This document shows positions 27,985-36,322 of a stretch of 64,000 nucleotides of DNA, piece after piece (the first letter of the stretch is position 1; every line of letters begins with the position of its first letter). Where the stretch lies: NCBI GenBank assembly GCA_016213825.1, contig JACQZP010000016.1:1-64000 (forward strand), in the 5' to 3' direction. The notes under the pieces are model-generated. The model worked only from the letters and a program-made list of their open reading frames with translations, did no database searches and was not told the DNA's origin. Both the position numbers and the translations under genes were made by a program. The stretch is from Acetobacterium woodii (lineage in GTDB: Bacteria; Bacillota; Clostridia; Eubacteriales; Eubacteriaceae).

Positions 27985-28689
27985 TTAGATCAGAGCTCCT
28001 TCGATTTCAAATATTCCGAGCGACTTGTTCTTTTGAATATAGTACGGATAGTCCGTATTGCTTGTTTCAATCAGCTGCTGAGACAAAAATCGGTTCAAAT
28101 CTTCATCATTAACCGTAGCATAGTTTGTTTTGATATAGTTTTTCGCATCATCTAAAGAAACCAGTGGTTGTCCAAATTCAAGGGTGATTTCTGTACACGA
28201 ATAATTGATCGCTTTTTGACTCAATTGTTGTTTGACATTATCATATGTGTTTCTGTGAAATGATCGGTATTTTTCCAGATAGGGCTTACATTCTTTTTTC
28301 TGGTCGACGATTGCAAAAAGCTTCTTGCAGTATGGCAGAAACTTTTCCAAATCACGACTGCCAAAAAAACTGACAAAGATGACATCCCAACTTTCATTAA
28401 TAGTGTCACAATTCATTAGGCGTGGCTGTATATTTGTAATCTGCCTGGCTTTAATGCTCTTATTTAGTGACTCAATGGCCTCTTTATTAATATCAATACA
28501 GGTGATGCTCTGCAAATTTTTACTTAGCTCTAAATCCACCAGACCCAGACCACAACCGATATCACAAAGCGTCGTATGCCCGGCTATTTTAGGCGCAATC
28601 AAATCCGCCACATGCTTAAAGAACCCGGAATAGTCATTGGCTACCTGATACCATTTGATCGTATTTTCATTCCAATTGAAATTCATCAC
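27985..28689 (-). CDS. SAM-dependent methyltransferase of the metal/cofactor cluster
   Basis: A 234-residue class I methyltransferase. Motif I is TLCDIGCGLGLVDLEL (about 57-72), followed by ITCIDINKEAIESLNKSI and by WDVIFVSFFG, where the acidic motif IV is weak. The substrate is unknown. It lies 6 bases after the DUF364 gene and directly abuts the NTPase gene. Small methyltransferases of this kind accompany DUF364 proteins in other anaerobes as far as I recall, possibly modifying a metal-binding small molecule (inference). Confidence 0.75.
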   Translation of the reverse strand: MMNFNWNENTIKWYQVANDYSGFFKHVADLIAPKIAGHTTLCDIGCGLGLVDLELSKNLQSITCIDINKEAIESLNKSIKARQITNIQPRLMNCDTINESWDVIFVSFFGSRDLEKFLPYCKKLFAIVDQKKECKPYLEKYRSFHRNTYDNVKQQLSQKAINYSCTEITLEFGQPLVSLDDAKNYIKTNYATVNDEDLNRFLSQQLIETSNTDYPYYIQKNKSLGIFEIEGALI

Positions 28690-28695
28690 TCACCT

Positions 28696-29454
28696 CTATG
28701 CTTTTTTGAATGCCACCTTTTGACCGACAATATGCATTTTTACATTTTCGGCTCCGGCTGTGATCCGCAACGCCCGCTGACTGTCTTTGACAATAAAGCC
28801 GGACAAATCATTGACCCCATAATTAAAAAGCACCGGTGCCAGGGGTGTTCCGGGACCAACAATGGTAATTCTCTTGGCATTTTTTGAAAGTTCCAGCAGT
28901 CTCGGCAGGGTTTTATCGACAATCGATGCACAGGTTATGTATACATAATCACATACGGGTAAGATATATTCACTCGAAGAAATGGGGAAATCGCCATCTC
29001 CCGGTTCCCGTTCAATGATTGAAAAATCACAGACTGGTGCCAGCAACTTTTCGATATAAGGAAAATGTCCAACAACGGCTACTTTCTTTCCCTTTACATC
29101 ATTTTGCGACATAATAAAAGGATCATATCGGCGATCTTCCACCCGCATCTTATCAGAAAACTCCACGCCGTTTGTTCTGGCTACCTCTGGGCTGTTATAA
29201 TAGGCATTAATGGCGGCAACGCCAATCGCTGCCTCAACAAAATTCCACGATTTCACACAGGATGCAACTTCCCGTAAGGGCATGCCAATTAAATTTTTTG
29301 TCAGCATCGGCATTCTGGTTTCATATTTTAGCGGTGTTGCGATTCCCGAGCCATTTCCGCTGCGAATACAGGAACGTTTCTTTCCACAAATTAACTCATC
29401 AACGATCCGGTTTTCCGGAATACCATTGATCAGATCATCATATATTTTCCACAT
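28696..29454 (-). CDS. DUF364 (putative heavy-metal chelation) protein
   Basis: A 252-residue protein of the DUF4213/DUF364 family. The N-terminal domain (about 1-100, enolase-N-like in known structures) ends with AAIGVAAINAYYNSP. The C-terminal Rossmann-like domain has KKVAVVGHFPYIEKL, FSIIEREPGDGDFP and TIVGPGTPLAPVLFNYGV, which are hallmark strands of DUF364. The family has been proposed to bind metal or a metal chelate but has no established reaction. It sits 14 bases after the soluble ABC ATPase gene and 6 bases before the methyltransferase gene, so it is clearly co-transcribed. Confidence 0.88.
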   Translation of the reverse strand: MWKIYDDLINGIPENRIVDELICGKKRSCIRSGNGSGIATPLKYETRMPMLTKNLIGMPLREVASCVKSWNFVEAAIGVAAINAYYNSPEVARTNGVEFSDKMRVEDRRYDPFIMSQNDVKGKKVAVVGHFPYIEKLLAPVCDFSIIEREPGDGDFPISSSEYILPVCDYVYITCASIVDKTLPRLLELSKNAKRITIVGPGTPLAPVLFNYGVNDLSGFIVKDSQRALRITAGAENVKMHIVGQKVAFKKA

Positions 29455-29468
29455 AGTCTATCTCCGTT

Positions 29469-30491
29469 TCATTCTCTTAGTAATTCTGCTGTTATCAACT
29501 CACCACCGCGCAAGGAATTTCTCAGTGTCAGCAAGGTATTGTCAAACGTTTCAATGGCTTCCAGGCTCTGTTTTTCTTCCGCGGTGGTTTCGATAATTTT
29601 AGCAATACCACCATTTTTGATAACAATTCGCTTATTGGCACTCAACGCTAATAGGGGATCATGGGTTGAGATAAAGATAATTTTTTCTCGCTTAGCCAGC
29701 AGAAATAGCGCCCGTCGCCGATCGATGCCGGCATTTTCTATTTCGTCGATCAGAACGATGGGAGAATCGCTCATATAAGCAGTATCGGCGATCATCAATG
29801 CGCGGGACTGGCCGCCACTCAATTGAGTGACTTTGGTCGCCTCCGAAAAACGCTCCCCGGCAAGGAGATTAGCACATTCAAAGCATTTGGACACGACCTC
29901 ATCGGCATTTGGTGTCAGCCGACATTTGGCATGCATTTCCAGAAATTCCCGAACGGTCAGATCCATGACGAAATTCATATTCTGGGAAAGCTGTGCGACC
30001 AGTTTTCCATCCATTTCAAATCGATTGATGTCATCCACTTCTTCGCCATTCACCAGAATCAGCCGATTGGTGGGCGTATCGCGCTGAGCCAGACATTCAA
30101 TGTCATTTAACAAGCGGCTCTTTCCGGAACCGGTGGGCCCGACAATACTAATGATGTCGCCCGTAAAAATGGTTAGCTCTACATTTTCCGCCTCGTTTAA
30201 TTTGTTCTGTCCACCCTTTATCGTAATCGATGCAACGTGATTAACCGCCGTTTCTGCCTGCGTAAAAGAAACCAGAAAGACACACAGACTTTCAATCACA
30301 TCATATTGATCCAAGCCAAAATCTTCCAGTATTTCATCTTCAACTTCTTTTAATGCCTGGTGTAGTAGTTGATTTTTGGGGATATCTTCTAAACGATAAT
30401 TTGCCAGAAAGTCAGTTGTAATTGGATATGCTTTAATGATTTCTTCAAGTGTCTGATGATTGATGAGTTCCATAAAATAGTGTGTTTTCAT
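29469..30491 (-). CDS. soluble ABC ATPase with DUF1858/ScdA-N-like N-terminus
   Basis: A 340-residue protein. Residues 8-75 resemble the DUF1858/DUF542 head (TLEEIIKAYPITTDFLANYR), which often precedes metal or hybrid-cluster proteins. Then comes an ABC ATPase: Walker A GPTGSGKSR (118-126), signature LSGGQSRALMIAD, Walker B SPIVLIDEIENAG, switch FISTHDP. There are no membrane segments, and no permease is in the same tight gene block, so it may be a chaperone-like or mechano-ATPase and not an importer subunit. It overlaps the GTPase gene by 4 bases. Confidence 0.82.
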   Translation of the reverse strand: MKTHYFMELINHQTLEEIIKAYPITTDFLANYRLEDIPKNQLLHQALKEVEDEILEDFGLDQYDVIESLCVFLVSFTQAETAVNHVASITIKGGQNKLNEAENVELTIFTGDIISIVGPTGSGKSRLLNDIECLAQRDTPTNRLILVNGEEVDDINRFEMDGKLVAQLSQNMNFVMDLTVREFLEMHAKCRLTPNADEVVSKCFECANLLAGERFSEATKVTQLSGGQSRALMIADTAYMSDSPIVLIDEIENAGIDRRRALFLLAKREKIIFISTHDPLLALSANKRIVIKNGGIAKIIETTAEEKQSLEAIETFDNTLLTLRNSLRGGELITAELLRE

Positions 30492-31180
30492 TTTTTGTCA
30501 AACTCCATTTTCTTCATCATGCCCATTTGATACGCTTCACCAATGATCGTCTCGCCGGTGCAATAGGAGCAAACCGCTGCTGGCGTGGTAAAGCGCAACT
30601 TCATATCCCGGAGGGTCTGAATGTCCAACGCCTGACGGATATATTTTGCCAGCATAAACGACCCCTGTCCGGTGATGCCATTAATAAAGATAATCTTGGC
30701 CGAGATGTTCACCTGTTTGATATTAAAGGCAAAAACCTCCCGTTCTGCCTGCGAGACAATATCGCCCTTTGTCACAACGACAACATCGGCAAATTTCAGC
30801 ATCGGGCCAATTTTTCGCGGCGTATTGACGCCGGATAAATTGTCGATGACACAGATTGATAGTATTCCTTTTACATAAGGCGAGCATCGATTGCAAAGGC
30901 CAGCACTTTCCGTGATCAGTATCTCAAATTCAGACTGCATTCCCCATTGAACGGCGTCTTCAATATTACTGACAAAAAAATGATCGGGACATATTTTTCC
31001 AGAAAACCCAATTTGGATCGGGATATCGGCTTCTTTATAACTGATGTCGTCAAATGAAGTAAGACAATCGAATTTTACAACGCCGATGCGACCCTTGGGC
31101 ATTTCCATACAGTTAATAAGTTTTAAAATAACCGATGTCTTTCCCGAAGAGGGTGGTCCGGCAACAGTTATTAATTTCAT
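30488..31180 (-). CDS. HypB/CobW-like P-loop GTPase with CxxC motifs
   Basis: A 230-residue SIMIBI-type NTPase. Walker A GPPSSGKTSVILKLI (8-22), the switch region ITESAGLCNRCSPYVKGI, then VVVTKGDIV (NKxD-like) and FINGITGQGS match HypB-type nickel GTPases. Two Cys pairs, CNRC in the switch and CSYC near the C-terminus (AAVCSYCTGET), are good candidates for metal ligands. HypB-type GTPases deliver metal to enzymes. It is first of the five tight genes and overlaps the next by ATGA. Its substrate metal is not known. Confidence 0.8.
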   Translation of the reverse strand: MKLITVAGPPSSGKTSVILKLINCMEMPKGRIGVVKFDCLTSFDDISYKEADIPIQIGFSGKICPDHFFVSNIEDAVQWGMQSEFEILITESAGLCNRCSPYVKGILSICVIDNLSGVNTPRKIGPMLKFADVVVVTKGDIVSQAEREVFAFNIKQVNISAKIIFINGITGQGSFMLAKYIRQALDIQTLRDMKLRFTTPAAVCSYCTGETIIGEAYQMGMMKKMEFDKK

Positions 31181-31440
31181 TTCAGTTACCTTCTTTTTTA
31201 ATATTTAGACAATTGCTAATCATTATTAAACGGCAAAGAGAATGTTGCAAACTAAAGTGAACATCGGCTAACCGATCCCTTTAAATCCAGTAAATGATCC
31301 CTGCTAGCCAAAGCCCTGTCAATATTGATCCTCATATCAGAACAATATCCAAACGCCAAGGGTGACAATGATTATTGCAAGTAAGCATCATAAACTGGCA
31401 TTTCGCAACGGCTTCTCTGCCGTTTATTTATTACTTCTTG

Positions 31441-32532
31441 TTATTTTGCTGTTTTTAAAAGTGAATTTGCCACTAATGCTTTGTATTGATCCTGGGTTAA
31501 ATCACAGTGATAAAACAATTTATAATACTTGGCGGCTTCCTTATATCCATCATATTGAGCTTTGTCCGGATATAACAATTGGGTAATCCAAATCATTCCC
31601 ATAAAGCGATTGACAGTTGGCGGATTTCCCATCCAGTTATACGGACCATTTGGTACCTCATAGTAGTTCCCATTCTTAATAGCTTTCAAATTTTGCCATG
31701 CTTCGTTTTGAGCGACTGTACTATAAATGCTGCCGGGTGCAAAAATAATCACATCCGGATCCCATTGCATCAGCTGCTCCATATCAACCGGGTTTCCTGT
31801 GCCTTTACTGGAAATATCTGTTACAACTGCCATATTATTGCTGACCTCGTCAATGATTTCGGAATGAAACGAACCATTGGCCAGAACACTCAGCCCATCT
31901 TCGCCAGTACAGTAAACCAGGTTTGTTTTTCCCGTTGCGCCGACCTTGTCCATAATAATTTTGGTATTACTGTTAACATCCTCACAATATTTAGCCAGTT
32001 CTTCGGCTTCTTTTTCCTTACCTAAAAGTTTACCCATGGTTCGATAAGCATCTGCCATGGTATCCATGGTTGCTTCAATATGCACGGTTGGTATGCCGAC
32101 CTGAGTCTGGATCCCGTCCATATCTTCAACGATGGTTGATTTTGATTCGCCAATGTCAATAATAAGCTGGGGATCAACCTTTGCTATTTCTTCAAGATTC
32201 AAATCACCCTTCCCGTAAAACTGACCCAGTACTGGCAGATTATAGTATTTCGAGTCAATATACTGTTCTGCCACAGGATCCCACTTGGATGATACCCCAA
32301 CCAACATTTCCGGTGCCAAGGCAAAAAGTGCTATCTGCGCCATTGTTCCCGAAGGTACAATTCGCGATATTTTTGTTGGCACTTCTACCTGACGTCCTGC
32401 TGAATCCGTAAAACTGGTCGTTGTACTCGCTGCCGCTGCACTTGCTCCGCTGGTGTTACAAGCCGTTGTCATAGCTGTTATTGACACCATTAAACAGACA
32501 ACCAGCAACATCGAAATCACTCTTTTTTTCAT
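31441..32532 (-). CDS. FecB/BtuF-type ABC transporter substrate-binding lipoprotein
   Basis: A 363-residue Peripla_BP_2 protein. It has a lipoprotein signal (VISMLLVVCLMVSITAM, lipobox TTAC, Cys about residue 25), then a two-lobe helical-backbone binding fold: RQVEVPTKISRIVPSGTM at the start, LIIDIGESKSTI, ADAYRTMGKLLGKEKEAEEL and MEQLMQWDPDVIIFAPGSI. The family binds ferric siderophores, heme, cobalamin or other metal chelates. It is the third gene of the transporter set; a 72-base gap separates it from the ATPase gene, and 260 bases separate it from the GTPase. Confidence 0.9.
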   Translation of the reverse strand: MKKRVISMLLVVCLMVSITAMTTACNTSGASAAAASTTTSFTDSAGRQVEVPTKISRIVPSGTMAQIALFALAPEMLVGVSSKWDPVAEQYIDSKYYNLPVLGQFYGKGDLNLEEIAKVDPQLIIDIGESKSTIVEDMDGIQTQVGIPTVHIEATMDTMADAYRTMGKLLGKEKEAEELAKYCEDVNSNTKIIMDKVGATGKTNLVYCTGEDGLSVLANGSFHSEIIDEVSNNMAVVTDISSKGTGNPVDMEQLMQWDPDVIIFAPGSIYSTVAQNEAWQNLKAIKNGNYYEVPNGPYNWMGNPPTVNRFMGMIWITQLLYPDKAQYDGYKEAAKYYKLFYHCDLTQDQYKALVANSLLKTAK

Positions 32533-32604
32533 TTTCTTTTCTCCTTTTTCTCAAAACTTATTTAAAACCCCGGGAGGAGTATTAATCTGAATATTTGATC
32601 TAGC

Positions 32605-33381
32605 TTAAATTGCACACTTTGGAATACATACTCTGACTCGATCCTCATATAAACTATTGATATTCACTTCAGTTGCATAGAGATTTTTAATCAAATCAGC
32701 TGTAAAAATATCGCCAGGTATTCCCGATGATAAAATTTTCCCATCTTTCATTGCCAACACATTGTCTGAAAACAGAAACGTCTGATCCGGATTATGGGTC
32801 GACTGGATGATGGTATATCCCTCCTTCGCTAAGGATTTCATCTGAGTCAGAACCCGAACCTGATTGCCAAAGTCCAAATTTGCCGTCGGCTCGTCCAATA
32901 TTAGAATTTTTGTTTTCTGAACAAGCGCCCTGGCCATCAAAACGAGTTGCCGCTCGCCGCCGCTTATCTGGGTATAGCCACGGTTTTTCAAATGACTGAT
33001 CCCCAGTCTTTCCAACGCTGCTTCCACAAGCATTATCTGTTTACTACCCGGTCTTGAAAAAGCGGACACCTGAATCGTCGTTCCCATCAGAACCATATCA
33101 AACACGCTATAATTAAAAGAGGGATAATGAGACTGGGGAATATATGCCAATGATTTTGCTATTTCTTTGATACTGATGTCCTTAATATCTTTGCCATTTA
33201 ATAACACCTGGCCACGATACCCTCTAAGTAAACCCAATATGCAGCGAAAGAGCGTACTTTTACCAACTCCATTGGGACCTAAAATGGATAATAATTGATT
33301 CTCCTGGGCGATAAAATTAATACCATTCAAAACTGACCGGTGACTGTAACTAAAACTAAGATTTGATACTTCAATGCTCAA
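32605..33381 (-). CDS. FecE/BtuD-type ABC transporter ATPase
   Basis: A 258-residue importer ATPase with Walker A GPNGVGKST, Q-loop YIPQSHYPSFNYSVFDM, signature ISGGERQLVLMARAL, Walker B ILILDEPTANLDFG and switch IIQSTHNP. It energises the permease encoded just upstream, with which it shares a 4-base overlap. An iron-chelate or cobamide substrate is likely from the family. The nearby corrinoid genes favour a corrinoid or cobalt-related cargo, but the sequence alone does not decide this. Confidence 0.92.
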   Translation of the reverse strand: MSIEVSNLSFSYSHRSVLNGINFIAQENQLLSILGPNGVGKSTLFRCILGLLRGYRGQVLLNGKDIKDISIKEIAKSLAYIPQSHYPSFNYSVFDMVLMGTTIQVSAFSRPGSKQIMLVEAALERLGISHLKNRGYTQISGGERQLVLMARALVQKTKILILDEPTANLDFGNQVRVLTQMKSLAKEGYTIIQSTHNPDQTFLFSDNVLAMKDGKILSSGIPGDIFTADLIKNLYATEVNINSLYEDRVRVCIPKCAI

Positions 33382-34391
33382 TAGATCTCCTCCGTTCTTG
33401 TAATTAAGTAGATGAAAAAGGGGGCGCCGATGAAAGCAGTTAGTATACCTAACGGTATTTCGGTAGTAAAAAGATTCCTTGATATATCATCCACTAGCAA
33501 AAGAAAAATAGCGCCAAACAACATGGTCGCGGGCATCAGATGATTGTAATTATTCCCCACCAGTTTTCTGGATAAATGCGGAATGACCAACCCGACCCAG
33601 CCGATCATCCCACTGACTGATACACTGGCGGCGGTAATCAGCGTGGCACAGACAATTACAACCAATCGAATTCGATTGGCGTTGACCCCCATGGTTCGCG
33701 CTTCATCATCGCCCATGGTCAGGATGTTCATCCGCCATCTCAAAAGCACTAATGGTAACAAGCCGATCGCCATCGGTATCAGGACAAATTCAACCTCACC
33801 GGTTTTTGCTCCATTTAAACTGCCCATCAGCCAATAAGTGATCGCCGGAAGCTGCTCGTTGGGATCGGCAACTAATTTGATAAAGGATGTCCCAGCCGAA
33901 AAAAGTGAGCTGACCATAATGCCCGATAAGATTAAACCCAAAGTACCTTTTCCTTTCGCCTTTCTACTGATTAAATAGACCAAGGCAACGGTCAAAAGAC
34001 TAAAGAAAAAAGCACTGATTGTAATCATATAGCTCGTTCCGCCATTAAGAATTGCAAGCGCCGCGCCAAAAGCCGCACCGGCCGATGCACCCAAAATATC
34101 TGGTGCTGCCATCGGATTTTGAAAAACGCCTTGATAGGCCGCCCCCGCTGTTGAAAGACAACAACCAACCAAACAGGCTAAGGCAATCCGAGGTAGACGT
34201 ACATTAATTAAGACCGTCTCGACCTTATCTGTCCAAAATTGGGTCACTGGCATTAATTTAGAGAATAGAATCCCGACGAGTTCATTTGCATAGATTGGAT
34301 AACGGCCAATTCCGAAAGAAATGATGATTGCGATAATAAGAATTATTCCAAGCGTAAGGACGATCATGTTATTTTTTCTTGATTGACTCAT
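33378..34391 (-). CDS. FecCD/BtuC-type ABC transporter permease
   Basis: A 337-residue permease with about ten transmembrane segments. FecCD hallmarks are visible: RLPRIALACLVGCCLSTAGA and AYQGVFQNPMAAPDILGASA near the N-terminus, then GMIGWVGLVIPHLSRKLVG, the coupling region to the ATPase. I chose the ATG at 34391 (MSQSRKNN) because AAAGGA lies seven bases upstream; an in-frame ATG 13 codons earlier has no good ribosome site. It is first gene of the minus-strand operon, driven by the promoter at 34557-34586. Confidence 0.92.
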   Translation of the reverse strand: MSQSRKNNMIVLTLGIILIIAIIISFGIGRYPIYANELVGILFSKLMPVTQFWTDKVETVLINVRLPRIALACLVGCCLSTAGAAYQGVFQNPMAAPDILGASAGAAFGAALAILNGGTSYMITISAFFFSLLTVALVYLISRKAKGKGTLGLILSGIMVSSLFSAGTSFIKLVADPNEQLPAITYWLMGSLNGAKTGEVEFVLIPMAIGLLPLVLLRWRMNILTMGDDEARTMGVNANRIRLVVIVCATLITAASVSVSGMIGWVGLVIPHLSRKLVGNNYNHLMPATMLFGAIFLLLVDDISRNLFTTEIPLGILTAFIGAPFFIYLITRTEEIY

Positions 34392-34556
34392 TTCGTAGTC
34401 CTTTCGTTTTTTATTATGGGAGTAATTCATCGCCTAAACCTAACCAGATCTCCAAATGCACCATCTTTGCAAAATTTAACCAAGTATATGTTTAGTCTGT
34501 TTATTTTCATTTTAGATTTAATTAGTTATGTTTCATTATGTTTGACTTTGTTTTGT

Positions 34557-34586
34557 ATTATACAGTGAAATATTACTCTGTGTCAA
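34557..34586 (-). promoter_or_regulatory. promoter of the FecCD transporter operon
   Basis: On the minus strand TTGACA (34586-34581), 18-base spacer, TATAAT (34562-34557). The 160-base leader contains a tandem AAACATAAT-like pair (about 34525-34545), a possible operator. Confidence 0.75.
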
Positions 34587-34686
34587 ATCATCTTTTTGAC
34601 TCATCTGAAATTTATTTCAAATCCCATTTAACAGCCAATCGCTTTTATTATTCTGGCTTAGAATTTTGACTTTATTTATTTTTTCC

Positions 34687-34714
34687 TTGCACATTCAATT
34701 TTTGCGTGTATAAT
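34687..34714 (+). promoter_or_regulatory. promoter of the bza operon
   Basis: TTGCAC (34687-34692), 16-base spacer, TATAAT (34709-34714), starting the transcript just before the cobalamin riboswitch. Confidence 0.7.
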
Positions 34715-34734
34715 TAAGAATAAGTAAATAAAAA

Positions 34735-34900
34735 AGCGAGCATATGGTGCCTTAGCAATAAGGAGAATAGGGAATCAGGTGAGAGTCCTGAACGAACCCA
34801 TCACTGTAAGGGCGGAGCAAACCACAATAACCACTGTTTTTGAATGGGAAGGTGTGGCCAGCGTTGAACCCCAAGTCAGGAGACCTGCCTATGAATCGAC
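34735..34900 (+). promoter_or_regulatory. cobalamin riboswitch aptamer
   Basis: The conserved core is complete: GGTGCC near the 5' end, AATAGGGAATCAGGTGAGAG, CGAACCCATCACTGTAAGGG, GGAAGGTGTGGCCAGC and the B12 box AGTCAGGAGACCTGCCTA (34874-34891). It precedes bzaA by about 120 bases and is coupled to a terminator, so high cobalamin should stop transcription of the lower-ligand genes. Confidence 0.96.
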
Positions 34901-34917
34901 CCTGAATGAATGAAGGT

Positions 34918-34966
34918 AAAGTTCATGGCTGTTATTATACAAATGACAGCTGTGGACTTTTTTATT
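34918..34966 (+). terminator. riboswitch-controlled terminator
   Basis: Stem AGTTCATGGCTGT / ACAGCTGTGGACT (with G-T pairs), loop of 13 bases, then TTTTTTATTTT. It sits between the aptamer and bzaA, which is the usual OFF-switch arrangement. Confidence 0.85.
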
Positions 34967-35018
34967 TTCAAAAAATTTATTGATAACAAAATAAATAACA
35001 AACATTCAGGAGGTTACT

Positions 35019-36305
35019 ATGACAATTCTAGAAAAAGCACGCGCCGGTGAAATTACCGAGGAAATGATTTATGTGGCTGAGAAGGAAGGCATTACGCCCG
35101 AGATTATCAGACAGGGTGTGGCCACCGGTGAAATCGTTATTCTAAAAAGTTCGCGAGCAAATATTAATCCGGTGGCTGTGGGTAAAGGCTTATTTACTAA
35201 GGTTTCTGCAAGCGTGGGGATGTATGAGCTGGATGATACCATTGCCGGTGAAATGACAAAAATTGATTCTGCCATTAAAGCTAAAGCTGATACCCTGATG
35301 GATTTAAGTGTCCGCGGTCCCATCAATGAAATGCGGGAGAAAGTTTTATCCACCGTTGACCGACCAGTGGGCACCCTGCCTTTGTATCAAACGCTGGCGG
35401 TGGCCCAGGAAAAATACGGCACGGCCCTTGATATGACCCCTGATGACATGTTTGAGATGATGGAGCAGCATGCCTCCGAAGGCGTCAGCTTTTTAGCACT
35501 GCACTGCGGCACCACCATGGATGTCATCAACCGGGCTAAAGAAGAAGGCCGCATTGATCCATTAGTCAGCTATGGCGGTTCCCACCTGATCGGCTGGATG
35601 GTTCATAATCAATGTGAAAATCCTTTCTTTACCCAATATGACCGGGTTCTGGAAATCTGCAAAAAATACGACGTCGTTTTGAGCTTTGCCGATGGCATGC
35701 GTCCCGGCTGTATTGCCGATTCCCTGGATGGTGCTCAGGTTCACGAATTGGTCATCCTTGGCGGACTAGTTAAAAAAGCCCGGGCCGCTGGCGTTCAGGT
35801 CATGGTTAAAGGTCCGGGACATGTGCCCTTGGATCAGATCCAAACCACCGTTCAATTGCAAAAACAATTATGCGGCGGGGCACCCTACTTTGTCTTTGGC
35901 TGCCTGCCAACCGATTCCGGGGCCGGCTCAGACCATGTCACCGGTGCCATCGGCGGTGCCATTGCTTCCTATTACGGTGCTGACTTCCTTTGTTACGTAA
36001 CCCCGGCTGAACACATTGGCATGCCAAATGCCGATGATGTATACCTGGGTGTCATGGCCAGCCGAATCGCGGCTCATGCCGGTGATGTTGGCAAAGGCCA
36101 TCCGGCTGCCATTACCTGGGATCATGAAATGTCGGTCGCCCGTCGGGAACTGAAGTGGAAAAAACAATTGGAATTATCCATTGATCCTGAAACCGCCACC
36201 AGGGTATGGAAAGATCGCAGCACCAACTTCTCATCGGAATGCAGCATGTGCGGCGACTTCTGCGCCATGAAAATTGTTGCTCAGTATTTACGAGACGAAA
36301 ACTAG
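35019..36305 (+). CDS. bzaA: BzaA, ThiC-like radical SAM 5-hydroxybenzimidazole synthase subunit
   Basis: A 428-residue ThiC paralogue. It carries the ThiC core (YEKARAGEITEEM-like EKARAGEITEEMIYVAEKEG, DLSVRGPINEMR, VKGPGHVPLDQIQ) and a C-terminal cluster motif C408-x2-C411-x3-C415 (CSMCGDFC), one residue shorter than the CX2CX4C of ThiC and of its neighbour. With BzaB it converts aminoimidazole ribotide to 5-hydroxybenzimidazole, the first intermediate of anaerobic DMB synthesis. AGGAGG precedes the ATG. It is first gene after the riboswitch; bzaB follows 17 bases later. Confidence 0.95.
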   Translation: MTILEKARAGEITEEMIYVAEKEGITPEIIRQGVATGEIVILKSSRANINPVAVGKGLFTKVSASVGMYELDDTIAGEMTKIDSAIKAKADTLMDLSVRGPINEMREKVLSTVDRPVGTLPLYQTLAVAQEKYGTALDMTPDDMFEMMEQHASEGVSFLALHCGTTMDVINRAKEEGRIDPLVSYGGSHLIGWMVHNQCENPFFTQYDRVLEICKKYDVVLSFADGMRPGCIADSLDGAQVHELVILGGLVKKARAAGVQVMVKGPGHVPLDQIQTTVQLQKQLCGGAPYFVFGCLPTDSGAGSDHVTGAIGGAIASYYGADFLCYVTPAEHIGMPNADDVYLGVMASRIAAHAGDVGKGHPAAITWDHEMSVARRELKWKKQLELSIDPETATRVWKDRSTNFSSECSMCGDFCAMKIVAQYLRDEN

Positions 36306-36322
36306 GAAGCGAGGATAAGATA

